This document shows positions 24,925 to 33,308 of a stretch of 34,246 nt of DNA, piece by piece. Made by a program: the position numbers and the translations under genes. How positions within the stretch are numbered: position 1 is the stretch's first letter; each line of letters starts with the position of its first letter. Source of the stretch: Pseudomonadota bacterium. GTDB taxonomy: Bacteria; Pseudomonadota; Alphaproteobacteria; UBA8366. Under the pieces are notes generated by a model that was not told the DNA's origin, ran no database searches, and worked only from the letters and a program-made list of their open reading frames with translations. Location of the stretch: NCBI GenBank assembly GCA_036339585.1, contig JAYZAS010000024.1, positions 1-34,246 on the forward strand, given 5' to 3'.

Positions 24925-27291
24925 TTGACTACCAAGGGTTTAAAAAACAACAAAACCGTTGCTGGTGCAGACAGCGCTGGATCAGCAGAACAACTGAGGG
25001 CTTTATTAGACCGGACCACGACTAAGCTCCACCAAACTGAATTTCTGCTTTCTGTTACGCGCAAAATTTCAGGGTTGAAAAATTTAAGTGATATTTTGTG
25101 GGCACTTATTCAATTGACAACGGAAGAACTGGGTGCAGACCGAGGCAGTCTTTTTTTGAATGATCCGATGACTGGTGAGCTCTACACAAGAATTGCTCAA
25201 GGCGATCTCACCCGGGAAATCCGAATACTCAATAACACCGGTATTGCTGGAGCTGTTTTTCAGTCTGGTGTGAGTGAGATTATCCACAATGCTTACGATG
25301 ATGACAGATTCAATGCGAAAGTCGATGAACAAACAGGATTTAAAACAAAAAATATAATTTGTGCTCCAATTAAGACGGCGAGGGGCGAGACGATTGGGGT
25401 TATACAAATTCTTAATAAAAAGAAAGGACGCTTTACCAAACATGAGCTCCGATTGGTCGAGGGCATCACCTCTCAGGCGTCCATTTCACTCCAGAATGCC
25501 CAGGGCATCGAGGAAATGGAAAGGACACGAGAAAAAGAAATGCAATTTCTTGACATTGTTTCTGATGTCACCGCTGAGATTGAGCTTGGAACATTGCTCC
25601 AACGGGTAATGGTTGAGTCTACGAAAATGCTCAATGCGGACCGAGCAACATTATTTTTAAACGATACCAAAACTAACGAACTATTTACTCGTGTTGCGAT
25701 GGGTGAGGGAATAGGGGAAATCAGAATGCCAAACGATGTTGGGATAGCTGGTGCTGTATATCAATCACAAGAGACCATCAACATTCCCCACGCTTATGCT
25801 GATCTAAGATTTAATCCCAGCTTTGATAAGAAAACTGGATACTTTACCAGCTCTATTCTTTGTGTACCGGTAATCAATAAAGATGGGGAATGTATTGGGT
25901 GCACACAGGCACTTAACAAGAAGGGAGGCAGTTTTAATAAAGAAGACGAGGCTCGTCTCCAGGCTTTTACGCAGCAGGTAGCTATTGCTTTGGAAAATGC
26001 AAAGCTGTTTGAGGACGTGGCTAAAGAGCGTGCTTATAATCATAGTATGCTTACCAGCATGTCCAACGCTGTTATCACTATCGATGATGATGGAAAAGTT
26101 ATCACCTGTAACAAAGCGGGTTTGAAACTTTTTAAGGTGCAAAATGTTGATATTATCGGGAAAGGTGCGGATCAATTTTTCAAAAATGAACGCGCGTGGA
26201 TTTTTGAGAAAATCAAAACCTGTGAAGAGACGAGAGAGAATGAATACCTTATTGATGTTGAGTTTGAGGTTGGTACTGAAATAGACGACAGTATTGAAAT
26301 GGTATCTGCAAATATAAGTTTTCTACCTTTAGATAATCAGGACCCTGAGGGAAGAATGGATCAAGTGCAGGATCATTTAGGCACGCTGATTGTTATCGAA
26401 GATATCTCTCAAGAAAAGCGCATGAAATCGACCATGTCGAGGTATATAGATCCCGGGATTGCCGACCAACTTATGGACAAAGGTGCGGACATAATGGGAG
26501 GTCGGGAAACTGAAGTTACGTTACTTTTTTCTGACGTACGTAGTTTCACGACGATAACGGAAAGCCTTGGGGCTCAAGGAACAGTTACCCTCCTCAATGA
26601 TTACTTTAACATAATGGTAGAGGCAATCAGTGAGCAAGGAGGGATGGTTGATAAATTTATCGGCGACGCCATCATGGCCGGGTTTGGAATACCCGTTTCA
26701 CATGACGATGATGAAGATCGTGCGGTACGGGCCGGCGTAAATATGATTAAAAGACTTTGGGAGTGGAATGAAATCCGCGAAAAAGAAGGTCAAATGCCGG
26801 TTGACATGGGCTTGGGGCTTAACACTGACAAGGTAGTGTCTGGAAATATAGGGTCTTCAAAGCGAATGGATTATACGATGATTGGAGACGGGGTAAATCT
26901 TGCAGCTCGTCTTGAAAGCGCTTGTAAGGCCTACTCGGCGCGCATTTTAATTAGTGATTTCACATTCAAAAAATTGAAAGGTACCTACCAAATCAGATAC
27001 ATTGATGATGTCATTGTAAAAGGGAAAACGGAGCCTGTGGGAGTGAGAGAGGTCTTAGATTATCACAATCAAAATAGCTTTCCGAACCTTATGGATACAG
27101 TCAATCATTTCAATGAAGGGCGTATTTCTTTTAAATCGGGAGATTGGGATAAGAGTATCAAGTCCTTTAAGGAGTGTTTGAAGGCCAATCCAATAGATAA
27201 ATTATCCAAGACATACATTGAACGCTGCGAAATCATGAAAAAGAAAAATCCAAAAAAGTGGGATGGCATTTGGGTGATGCAATCGAAATGA
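24925..27291 (+). CDS. Class III adenylate cyclase with GAF-GAF-PAS sensor (CyaB1/CyaB2-like)
   Basis: A 788-residue protein. In order: a helical start, GAF-A (about 45-190), GAF-B (about 205-360), a PAS domain (about 365-490), the cyclase catalytic domain (about 525-700), and a C-terminal TPR-like helical pair (about 725-788). The metal Asp residues are in LLFSDVRSFT (about 535) and KFIGDAIMAGFG (about 580). Lys of VDKFIGD and Asp of KRMDYTMIGDG specify adenine, and VNLAARLES gives the transition-state Asn and Arg, so it should be an active adenylate cyclase. GAF-B keeps an intact NKxFxxxDE motif (NKKGGSFNKEDE), which marks cyclic-nucleotide-binding GAF domains; GAF-A has a degenerate form. 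No membrane segments. TTG 24925 is the start, with GGAGG in front. Confidence 0.93.
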   Translation: MTTKGLKNNKTVAGADSAGSAEQLRALLDRTTTKLHQTEFLLSVTRKISGLKNLSDILWALIQLTTEELGADRGSLFLNDPMTGELYTRIAQGDLTREIRILNNTGIAGAVFQSGVSEIIHNAYDDDRFNAKVDEQTGFKTKNIICAPIKTARGETIGVIQILNKKKGRFTKHELRLVEGITSQASISLQNAQGIEEMERTREKEMQFLDIVSDVTAEIELGTLLQRVMVESTKMLNADRATLFLNDTKTNELFTRVAMGEGIGEIRMPNDVGIAGAVYQSQETINIPHAYADLRFNPSFDKKTGYFTSSILCVPVINKDGECIGCTQALNKKGGSFNKEDEARLQAFTQQVAIALENAKLFEDVAKERAYNHSMLTSMSNAVITIDDDGKVITCNKAGLKLFKVQNVDIIGKGADQFFKNERAWIFEKIKTCEETRENEYLIDVEFEVGTEIDDSIEMVSANISFLPLDNQDPEGRMDQVQDHLGTLIVIEDISQEKRMKSTMSRYIDPGIADQLMDKGADIMGGRETEVTLLFSDVRSFTTITESLGAQGTVTLLNDYFNIMVEAISEQGGMVDKFIGDAIMAGFGIPVSHDDDEDRAVRAGVNMIKRLWEWNEIREKEGQMPVDMGLGLNTDKVVSGNIGSSKRMDYTMIGDGVNLAARLESACKAYSARILISDFTFKKLKGTYQIRYIDDVIVKGKTEPVGVREVLDYHNQNSFPNLMDTVNHFNEGRISFKSGDWDKSIKSFKECLKANPIDKLSKTYIERCEIMKKKNPKKWDGIWVMQSK

Positions 27292-27654
27292 GGCTAGGCG
27301 AGATTATGAAACTGAAGAGGAAAAAGCGCGTTACTTGGGAAATTGCTGCTCTCATTGAGCGTCCATGCTCCAATCACAGTTGTTGAAACTTAAAAAATTC
27401 TGATTGTTAAGTGATGTTTGGGATCTGATGATCCGTGAGGCTTCCTCAAATACGCTTTGCACATGGGTTATCTGGCTTGAAAAATTTATAATTAGTAGTA
27501 ATTAAAAGTGTATTGAAGTTGAGGGTGCTAAAGATCATAGTATTATTCTTGCTTGGAAAGTTTTTGCTAGGTGGAATAAAATATTTATGGCAGCTGTGAG
27601 GTTTGAGTACCAAATTTCGACTGAGTGTCGAAACAACGTGGGAGATAGTTAAAA
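27292..27654 (+). other. Intergenic region upstream of the molybdenum hydroxylase operon
   Basis: This 363-nt gap holds no supported gene. A 26-codon frame at 27306-27386 (starting MKLKRKKRVTWEIAALIE) follows a weak ribosome site and is too short to judge. A perfect inverted repeat lies near the right end. The likely promoter of the operon is here, but I could not fix its -10 and -35. Confidence 0.5.
27615..27633. promoter_or_regulatory. Perfect 7-bp inverted repeat, candidate operator or leader hairpin
   Basis: TTTCGAC (27615-27621), spacer TGAGT, GTCGAAA (27627-27633). It ends 21 bp before the GTG start of the FAD-subunit gene, just ahead of the GGGAG ribosome site. It could bind a dimeric regulator or fold in the mRNA; which of these is not shown. 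Confidence 0.4.
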
Positions 27655-28527
27655 GTGGCAGGATTACGTTACGAAGCGCCTAATACGGTTGATGCAGCTA
27701 TAGGCTTGTTGTCAGAAGTCGACGGAGCGAAAGTACTCGCTGGTGGAACAGACTTGTTAGTTCAAATGCGTGAAGAAATGATCGATCCAGACCTAATTGT
27801 GGACATCAAACGCATCAACGAAACCAGAAGAATTGAAATTACATCCGATTATGTGAAAATCGGTGCTGCCATGACGGGAGCCGAATTGTGTGAAAATGAA
27901 GAATTAGCGGCAATGTGGCCGGGAGTGGTCGAGGCTGTCGAATTAATTGGATCGTGGCAAGTGCAGGGCCGTGCTACGATCGGCGGTAATTTGTGTAATG
28001 CCTCGCCAGCAGCAGACAGTGTTCCGGCAATAATCGCGTCCGGGGCGAAGATAGTTGTCGCAGGCCCCGAGGGTGTCAGGGAGATTCCGGCTGAGAAATT
28101 TCCACAAGCGCCTGGCCGAACTGCTCTTGGAGCTAATGAATTTGTCGTTTCATTGGTATTGCCAGTGCCGCCGAAACGCTCCGGCGATGCTTACCTTCGC
28201 TTTATTCCTCGGACAGAAATGGACATTGCAGTGGTGGGAGCCGGCGTTTCTTTGTCTTTGAATGAAGATGGCACGTGCGCGACCGCTCGAGTGGCATTAG
28301 GTGCAGTGGCCCCAACTGCATTGCTCGTACATGATGCTATGGATGTCCTTGTAGGTAGTAAGCTGGATGAAGGCACGCTTGAGAAATTGGATAAGGCCGC
28401 AAGAGAAGCGTGCAACCCGATTGATGATAAGCGTGGCACAATTGAGTATAGAACAAAAGTAGCTGGGGTATTAGTTCGGCGGACAGCTGCTATTGCATGG
28501 GAGAGGGCGCAAAAACAAAATGGCTAA
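27655..28527 (+). CDS. FAD-binding (medium) subunit of xanthine dehydrogenase/CODH-family enzyme
   Basis: CoxM-type flavoprotein, 290 residues. It carries electrons from the 2Fe-2S subunit to the final acceptor. The two FAD pyrophosphate-binding motifs are present: VLAGGTDLLVQMR (about residues 30-42) and RATIGGNLCNASPAADSVP (about 105-123). The C-terminal CO-dehydrogenase flavoprotein domain includes RTEMDIAVVGAGVSLSL. GTG 27655 has GGGAG about 10 nt upstream. The gene is first in a medium-small-large operon and overlaps the next gene by 8 nt. In this cytosolic three-subunit family the substrate is set by the large subunit. Confidence 0.92.
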   Translation: MAGLRYEAPNTVDAAIGLLSEVDGAKVLAGGTDLLVQMREEMIDPDLIVDIKRINETRRIEITSDYVKIGAAMTGAELCENEELAAMWPGVVEAVELIGSWQVQGRATIGGNLCNASPAADSVPAIIASGAKIVVAGPEGVREIPAEKFPQAPGRTALGANEFVVSLVLPVPPKRSGDAYLRFIPRTEMDIAVVGAGVSLSLNEDGTCATARVALGAVAPTALLVHDAMDVLVGSKLDEGTLEKLDKAAREACNPIDDKRGTIEYRTKVAGVLVRRTAAIAWERAQKQNG

Positions 28528-28999
28528 GCACTCCGTGACAACCACCATCAATGGTGATGAGACAGAGTTTAATTGTGATACGCACAACACCCTGATGGAT
28601 GTGCTGCGATCTGAACTCCATATGACTGGCACAAAAAATGGTTGTGGAACCGGCGATTGTGGTGCTTGTACGGTCATCATGAATGGTCGGTCCGTCAATT
28701 CATGCTTAGTTCTCGGTGTGGAGGTTGACGGCGCTGAGATTGAGACCGTTGAGGGTATGGCACAAGGCGGTACTCTGCACCCACTTCAGCAAAAATTCCT
28801 GGACCACGCTGCGCTTCAGTGCGGCATTTGTACTCCGGGTATCATAACGCAAGCCAAAGCGTTTTTAGAAAAAAACCCTGATCCTACCGAAACGGAGCTT
28901 CGATTTGGTTTGGCTGGGAATTTGTGCCGGTGTACAGGGTATGACAAAATTATTCGAGCAGTGCTTGATGCTGCAGCGGAGATGAGGGCAAATAAATGA
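28520..28999 (+). CDS. 2Fe-2S (small) subunit of xanthine dehydrogenase/CODH-family enzyme
   Basis: CoxS-type electron-transfer subunit of 159 residues with two 2Fe-2S clusters. The N-terminal ferredoxin-like domain has NGCGTGDCGACTV plus a fourth Cys in SVNSC. The C-terminal helical domain has LQCGICTPG and NLCRCTGYDKI, ligating the cluster nearest the molybdenum site. Length and spacing are normal. ATG 28520 is chosen since homologues begin shortly before the VTTTING strand; it overlaps the FAD-subunit stop by 8 nt, and its own TGA overlaps the large-subunit ATG (ATGA), so all three subunits are coupled. Confidence 0.94.
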   Translation: MAKHSVTTTINGDETEFNCDTHNTLMDVLRSELHMTGTKNGCGTGDCGACTVIMNGRSVNSCLVLGVEVDGAEIETVEGMAQGGTLHPLQQKFLDHAALQCGICTPGIITQAKAFLEKNPDPTETELRFGLAGNLCRCTGYDKIIRAVLDAAAEMRANK

Positions 29000-31293
29000 G
29001 CGATAATCAAAAAAGCGGAGTTGTTGGCGGTAACTATCGCTGGGTGGGTAACAATACTCGCCGGCCAGATGGTGTAGATAAGGTTACTGGAAGGGCCAGA
29101 TACGGCGATGACATGGTTTTGCCCGGAATGCTCCATATGAGAATGTTGCGCAGCCCGCATGCTCACGCAAAAATCCTTTCAATCGATACATCAGAAGCTG
29201 AAGCCGTAAAGGGTGTTAAAGCGGTGGTCACTCACAAAGATGTTCCTGACCATCCGCCAGCAAAACCACCCTTTGGTCCGGCAGTAAGCGATTTTCATGA
29301 TTTATCCCGTAATATCATGGCCCGGGAGAAGGTGCTGTATGATGGGCACGCTGTCGCTGCGGTAGCAGCTACAACCGAGTCCATCGCTAAGCATGCGGTA
29401 CGGAAAATAAAAGTCGAATATGAAGTTTTACCGCATGTTCTTGATCCTTATGAGGCAGCCCAGGCCGGGGCCCCTATACTGCACGAACACCAGTTCACAC
29501 TCGGTATAGAGCCAAAGCCGAAAGAGCCATCCAACCTCTTTCGCACCCTTGGGGGTGAGCAGGGTGACTTAGGGCAAGGATTTGAGAAATCAGATTTGGT
29601 TATTGAGAGGGAATTTTCATCTCAGCCTGTTCATCAGGGTTATATTGAGCCGCTAGCCTGTGTAGCATCTTCGTCGGAGGATGGTGCGGTGGAGTTATGG
29701 ACCTCAACGCAGGGTCATTTTGTTGCGCGCACTTTATTAAGCAGGCTCCTAAATTTGGATATGAGTAAATTCCGTGTAACTGCATCAGAAATTGGAGGTG
29801 GTTTCGGGGGTAAAACCACTATATATCACGAACCCGCAGCAATTCTTCTCTCTATGAAAACCGGTAGGCCAGTTCGAAGTGTTATGACACGGGGTGAGGT
29901 TTTGCGCGCTACGGGGCCTACCGTTGGCTCCGTTTGCCGTATAAAAATGGGGGCAATGAAAGATGGTACACTTGTTGCGGCCGACGCAGAGATCTGGTAT
30001 CAGGCTGGAGCTTTCAAGGGCGGCCCGGTCGCTCGTGCCACCGACAGTTTCTTCTCTCCTTACAAAATCCCCAATGCCCGAACAGCGTGCCATGATGTGT
30101 GCGTTAACCGTCCAAAAGCAGCTGCCTACAGGGCCCCTGGAGCCCCAATGGCTACTTGGGCAGCCGAGGCCGTAATCAATGAGTTGGCAAATGAACTTGG
30201 ATTAGATCCAATTGAAATGAGGCTCAAGAATGCTGTCAAAGAGGGCGATACCTCCCTGATGGGGACAAAGCATGGTCGTATCGGTTGCATTGAAGTTCTG
30301 GAGGCGGCAAAAAACCATCCCCACTACAAAGCATCATTGAAGCAGAACCAAGGTCGCGGTGTTGCGCTTGGGTATTGGTTGCATGGCGGTGGTTTAAGTA
30401 GTGCCAGTGCTAATCTGTTGGATGACGGCACACTGACACTAGCCCTAGGAACGCCCGATATTGGAGGGTCGCGATCATCTATGAGAGCAATGGCAGCCGA
30501 GGAATTGGGTATTGATATTGAGCTCGTAAAGCCAGCGGTGGTTGATACTGCTTCGCTGGGGTATAACCATTTAACAGCGGGTAGCAGGACCACGTACGCT
30601 ACTGGAATGGCAGTTGTTAACGCTACTCGGGAAATAATTGAAAAATTATGTGCTTTAGCAGCCTTAAAGTGGGAAATTCCAGTAGAGGAAGTTCGCTGGG
30701 ACTCTGGTGAAGCGCTTCCCGCTGACAAATATGCAGGCAAATTGGAACCGTTTAGCCTGAAACAGCTCGCAAAAATGGCACCCGGTACTGTTGGTCCAAT
30801 TGCTGGGCACTCCGAGATAAATGCGAAGGGTGCAGGCGCAGCGTTTTGCGCACAAATTAGCGATGTTGAAATTGATCCTGAAACCGGTGGCACCACACCA
30901 GTTCGGCACACGGTCATTTTAGATGCGGGACGGGCTATATCACCGGATTACGTTGAGGGTCAAATGCAAGGCGGGGCCGTTCAGGGTATAGGTTGGGCGT
31001 TGAATGAAGAATATATTTATGACGATAAGGGTCGGTTATTGAACACTGGTTTTCTAGACTATCGCATGCCTGTTGCTTCAGATGTCCCAATGATAGATAC
31101 GCTAATTGTTGAGGTGCCCAATCCAAAACACCCCTATGGTGTTCGTGGAGTCGGTGAGCCGCCGCTTGTTCCTGCACCAGCGGCTGTTGCTATCGCTGTC
31201 GAAAACGCCATCGGTAAGCGTATGGGCGATCTTCCCATGTCTCCTCCAAAAATCTTGGCTGCGATGGATCCTCAAAAATTAGCTGCGGAATAG
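28996..31293 (+). CDS. Molybdopterin-binding (large) subunit of xanthine dehydrogenase/CODH-family enzyme
   Basis: A 765-residue catalytic subunit with the molybdenum cytosine/pterin cofactor fold. It has RPDGVDKVTGRARYGDD at the start, the Gly-rich EIGGGFGGKTTIYHEP (about residues 264-279), AAAYRAPGAPMATWAAEA (about 375-392), GGGAVQGIG near the C-terminus, and the catalytic Glu in RGVGEPPLVPAPAA. The active-site loop is AYRAPG, not AYxCSFR of form I CO dehydrogenase or AYRGAGR of form II, so it is not a classical CO dehydrogenase. It most likely hydroxylates a carbon next to N or a carbonyl/aromatic group, or oxidises an aldehyde. The substrate is unknown. No maturation genes (coxD/E/F/G, xdhC) follow in the window. 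Confidence 0.93.
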   Translation: MSDNQKSGVVGGNYRWVGNNTRRPDGVDKVTGRARYGDDMVLPGMLHMRMLRSPHAHAKILSIDTSEAEAVKGVKAVVTHKDVPDHPPAKPPFGPAVSDFHDLSRNIMAREKVLYDGHAVAAVAATTESIAKHAVRKIKVEYEVLPHVLDPYEAAQAGAPILHEHQFTLGIEPKPKEPSNLFRTLGGEQGDLGQGFEKSDLVIEREFSSQPVHQGYIEPLACVASSSEDGAVELWTSTQGHFVARTLLSRLLNLDMSKFRVTASEIGGGFGGKTTIYHEPAAILLSMKTGRPVRSVMTRGEVLRATGPTVGSVCRIKMGAMKDGTLVAADAEIWYQAGAFKGGPVARATDSFFSPYKIPNARTACHDVCVNRPKAAAYRAPGAPMATWAAEAVINELANELGLDPIEMRLKNAVKEGDTSLMGTKHGRIGCIEVLEAAKNHPHYKASLKQNQGRGVALGYWLHGGGLSSASANLLDDGTLTLALGTPDIGGSRSSMRAMAAEELGIDIELVKPAVVDTASLGYNHLTAGSRTTYATGMAVVNATREIIEKLCALAALKWEIPVEEVRWDSGEALPADKYAGKLEPFSLKQLAKMAPGTVGPIAGHSEINAKGAGAAFCAQISDVEIDPETGGTTPVRHTVILDAGRAISPDYVEGQMQGGAVQGIGWALNEEYIYDDKGRLLNTGFLDYRMPVASDVPMIDTLIVEVPNPKHPYGVRGVGEPPLVPAPAAVAIAVENAIGKRMGDLPMSPPKILAAMDPQKLAAE

Positions 31294-31476
31294 CTTTTAC
31301 CTTGTAGTCTTAATTTGATTATCGTGGTGGGTGGTATTTATCGATACCTCGAAGCTGTCTGGTAGTAAATTTGGCCCGTAATTATAGCTGCACGCATAGA
31401 AATTTATTCCAATCTAAACCGATCCGTAACTGGGCAACACACGTATCTTTAATAGTATAAATATGGAGTTTTAAAC

Positions 31477-31767
31477 ATGAAAGTATTCGCGGTTGCACTT
31501 ACTGTTGCCCTTTTGTCTATGACATCGGCGTACGCTGGTAGCTGTGGCGGGGCTCCACATTCGCACGGGGTGTCGAAAGACGAAGCAAAAAGTTATTTCG
31601 ATAAAACTGATGTAAATAAAGACGGAAAAATATCACAATCCGAGTTTGATGCGTCACCAGCGTCCAAAAAAGTTAATTCTTTTGAAAAGTTGAATCCTGG
31701 CACTGATGGTTTCATTAGCAAGCGTGGATTTATCGAAGGTTTTGCAAAACATGCCAAAAGTAATTAA
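31477..31767 (+). CDS. Secreted EF-hand calcium-binding protein
   Basis: A 96-residue small periplasmic or secreted protein. A signal peptide (MKVFAVALTVALLSMTSAYA) is followed by cleavage before GSCGG. The first EF-hand loop DVNKDGKISQSE fits DxNxDGxIxxxE exactly. A second loop, NPGTDGFISKRGF, is degenerate and lacks the final Glu. A His-containing GGAPHSHG stretch lies near the mature N-terminus. GGAG is 8 nt before the ATG. Alphaproteobacteria have many such small EF-hand proteins of unclear role (calcium buffering or sensing). It is a single gene ended by a strong terminator. Confidence 0.88.
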   Translation: MKVFAVALTVALLSMTSAYAGSCGGAPHSHGVSKDEAKSYFDKTDVNKDGKISQSEFDASPASKKVNSFEKLNPGTDGFISKRGFIEGFAKHAKSN

Positions 31768-31847
31768 ACGGTCTTGACCATGGTCAACGGCTCAAACTAG
31801 TTTAGATAATATGGGCCGTATCCGCTTGACATGGCCCGTGTTACAGA

Positions 31848-31883
31848 AAAAGCCCCCTTTTGGTTTAGTCAAAGGGGGCTTTT
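31848..31883 (+). terminator. Strong rho-independent terminator after the EF-hand gene
   Basis: Perfect 13-bp stem: 31848-31860 with 31871-31883, GCCCCC/GGGGGC core, 10-nt loop. The A/T flanks of both arms make it a possible bidirectional terminator; U-tract TTTT closes the right arm. Confidence 0.9.
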
Positions 31884-31952
31884 GATATTAAATCTGGCAC
31901 TGAATTTATCATCGCATTGAAGGACACTACTGTCCTTAAAATCTAACGGATT

Positions 31953-32374
31953 ATTGGCATAATTATAAAGAACTTATTCTTTGCTATATGCCTATGCATG
32001 ATGTTTTTTTGTGTTGCAGTGAATGCAAAAGACCCTTCTGCCATTCAAAAGAACACAGGTACGAATGTTTATGATTGCATGTGGCATGTCACCTCACCTG
32101 CACGACACTGTGTTCTGGTGCTAACACTTTCATTGCTAAAATAAGAAATAGCCAGGTTACAGGTACTATGATGTCAAATTGTACCTCTGGAGAATTTGAA
32201 ATGACCGGAGAAGTGGATGCGTATGGTTCATATGTTGTCGACTTGGATGGTGGGGATTATCTTGGGGAGAGTGAGGGTACTTGGAGCAGAGTGGCAGGTA
32301 CCGGCGGATATACGCCACCCCATAAAACTAGCTTTGCAGGGTGTGACGGTACTTGGGTCTGGCGCAAAAAATAA
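31953..32374 (+). pseudogene. Frameshifted small secreted protein (probable pseudogene)
   Basis: Frame A, beginning in the 31953-31968 area, encodes a convincing signal peptide (KNLFFAICLCMMFFCVAVNA), then KDPSAIQKNTGTNVYDCMW, and closes soon after 32130. Frame B, one base back, opens near 32075 and gives a plausible mature domain: TTLCSGANTFIAKI, then GEFEMTGEVDAYGSYVVDLD and a final GCDGTWVWRKK, stopping at 32374. Joining them by a -1 shift around 32090-32110 restores a typical small secreted protein with paired Cys. The codon where an ATG is expected before KNLFF is ATA. A lost start plus a single-base deletion suggests decay, though a sequencing error or recoding cannot be excluded. I recognise no family. 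Confidence 0.5.
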
Positions 32375-32544
32375 CCTAACTAATTGATGCCTGGGCATAG
32401 CCTTTCAATTCTAGGAATTTACAGTTGTTAGCGCAGCCATAAATGACATCAAAATATTTTGTTTTAGACAGAAATTTTAATGCATTGACCGGTTATGCTT
32501 TCCAAATCCTTACTCCCTTTCCTATTCAAATATTAAAATTTTAT

Positions 32545-32572
32545 TTGTTCTTTAAATGTTCTCATTTATAAT
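32545..32572 (+). promoter_or_regulatory. Near-consensus sigma70 promoter touching a GTG start
   Basis: TTGTTC (32545-32550), 16-bp spacer, TATAAT (32567-32572). The predicted transcription start (about 32578-32580) coincides with GTG 32579 of the zinc-ribbon gene, so the message may be leaderless. Confidence 0.45.
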
Positions 32573-32575
32573 AGT

Positions 32576-32851
32576 GTGGTGGAAGTTAAACTAACATTAG
32601 GCGATTACCGAGAGAGGCAGCTGAACCTGCGCATTACCTGTCGTTGGTGCGGCACTATACGCCTGATGCTCATTGATCATGCTATCGAGGCTGCTCAGAC
32701 TAAACGAGGTGGAGCCTTTACTCACGTAAGTGCGTTTGCAGAGGAAGTAAAATGCAGCAAGTGCGGCTTTAAAAAAGCAAGTATAGAGCCTGAGGATGGC
32801 AAAGTATCTGGTAGGACTAAAGCGGCTCCTGTAAAACTTTTGTCGGGTTGA
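32576..32851 (+). CDS. Small zinc-ribbon protein, unknown function
   Basis: A protein of about 90 residues with two CxxC knuckles, CRWCG (about residue 22) and CSKCG (about 60), roughly 38 residues apart, consistent with one zinc ribbon. Hydrophobic residues between them (TIRLMLIDHAIEAAQ) probably form a helix, and the tail is basic and Pro/Lys-rich. There is no signal peptide. GTG 32576 or GTG 32579 could be the start; there is no Shine-Dalgarno sequence, and a promoter abuts the start. The family is not known to me; a nucleic-acid-binding role would be usual for a zinc ribbon but is not shown. Confidence 0.6.
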   Translation: MVEVKLTLGDYRERQLNLRITCRWCGTIRLMLIDHAIEAAQTKRGGAFTHVSAFAEEVKCSKCGFKKASIEPEDGKVSGRTKAAPVKLLSG

Positions 32852-32965
32852 CCGGCATAAGTCCAAACCTCTGCCGGCCTTTGTTTATGTTTGCAAACAT
32901 CCTATACTTCTGCAAATTTAAAAAGTGTTGTCTCACTTTTGGCACGAGTAAAATCGAGGTTTTCA

Positions 32966-33280
32966 ATGGCGGATCAAAATCAGATAGAGGTAAAAGTTAC
33001 CAATCCAAAAATGAATGTGTTGGCCGTTATTTCTTTTGCGATATCTCTGCTTGGCATTCTTACCAACTTTGTCATTCCTATTATTGCTCAAGTCGGTGCG
33101 ATCGTTTGCGGGCATATAGCAAGATACCAAGTTCGTCATAGCAATGGATCTGAAACCGGTTACGGTATCGCGCTTGCCGGGTTAATAATAGGTTATTTAA
33201 CCATTCTTTTCTCTATTATCGGGTATGGCATTTTAGGGCTCGGGTTACTGGCGTTATTTAATACAGGCAAATTTGGATAA
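32966..33280 (+). CDS. DUF4190 domain membrane protein
   Basis: A 104-residue protein. The sequence NVLAVISFAISLLGILTNFV is followed by AQVGAIVCGHIARYQVR and GYGIALAGLIIGYLTILFSI, the standard DUF4190 pattern: two or three membrane helices joined by a short basic GHIAxxQ loop. The N-terminal MADQNQIEVKVTNPK is cytosolic. Function is unknown; the domain is often found in small integral proteins. ATG 32966 has GAGG 7 nt upstream and is preferred over an upstream start that would add a polar extension. Confidence 0.8.
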   Translation: MADQNQIEVKVTNPKMNVLAVISFAISLLGILTNFVIPIIAQVGAIVCGHIARYQVRHSNGSETGYGIALAGLIIGYLTILFSIIGYGILGLGLLALFNTGKFG

Positions 33281-33308
33281 CCGGTCTTAGTAATTTTTCC
33301 ATAGTTTC

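Noticed and set aside
27306-27386. 26-codon open frame starting MKLKRKKRVTWEIAALIE after the cyclase
   Set aside because: Too short to test without comparison, and the upstream GAGATT is a weak ribosome site.
28493-28519. Upstream in-frame start extending the 2Fe-2S subunit by nine residues
   Set aside because: The extension is not part of the family N-terminus and would enlarge the overlap with the FAD-subunit gene; ATG 28520 fits better.
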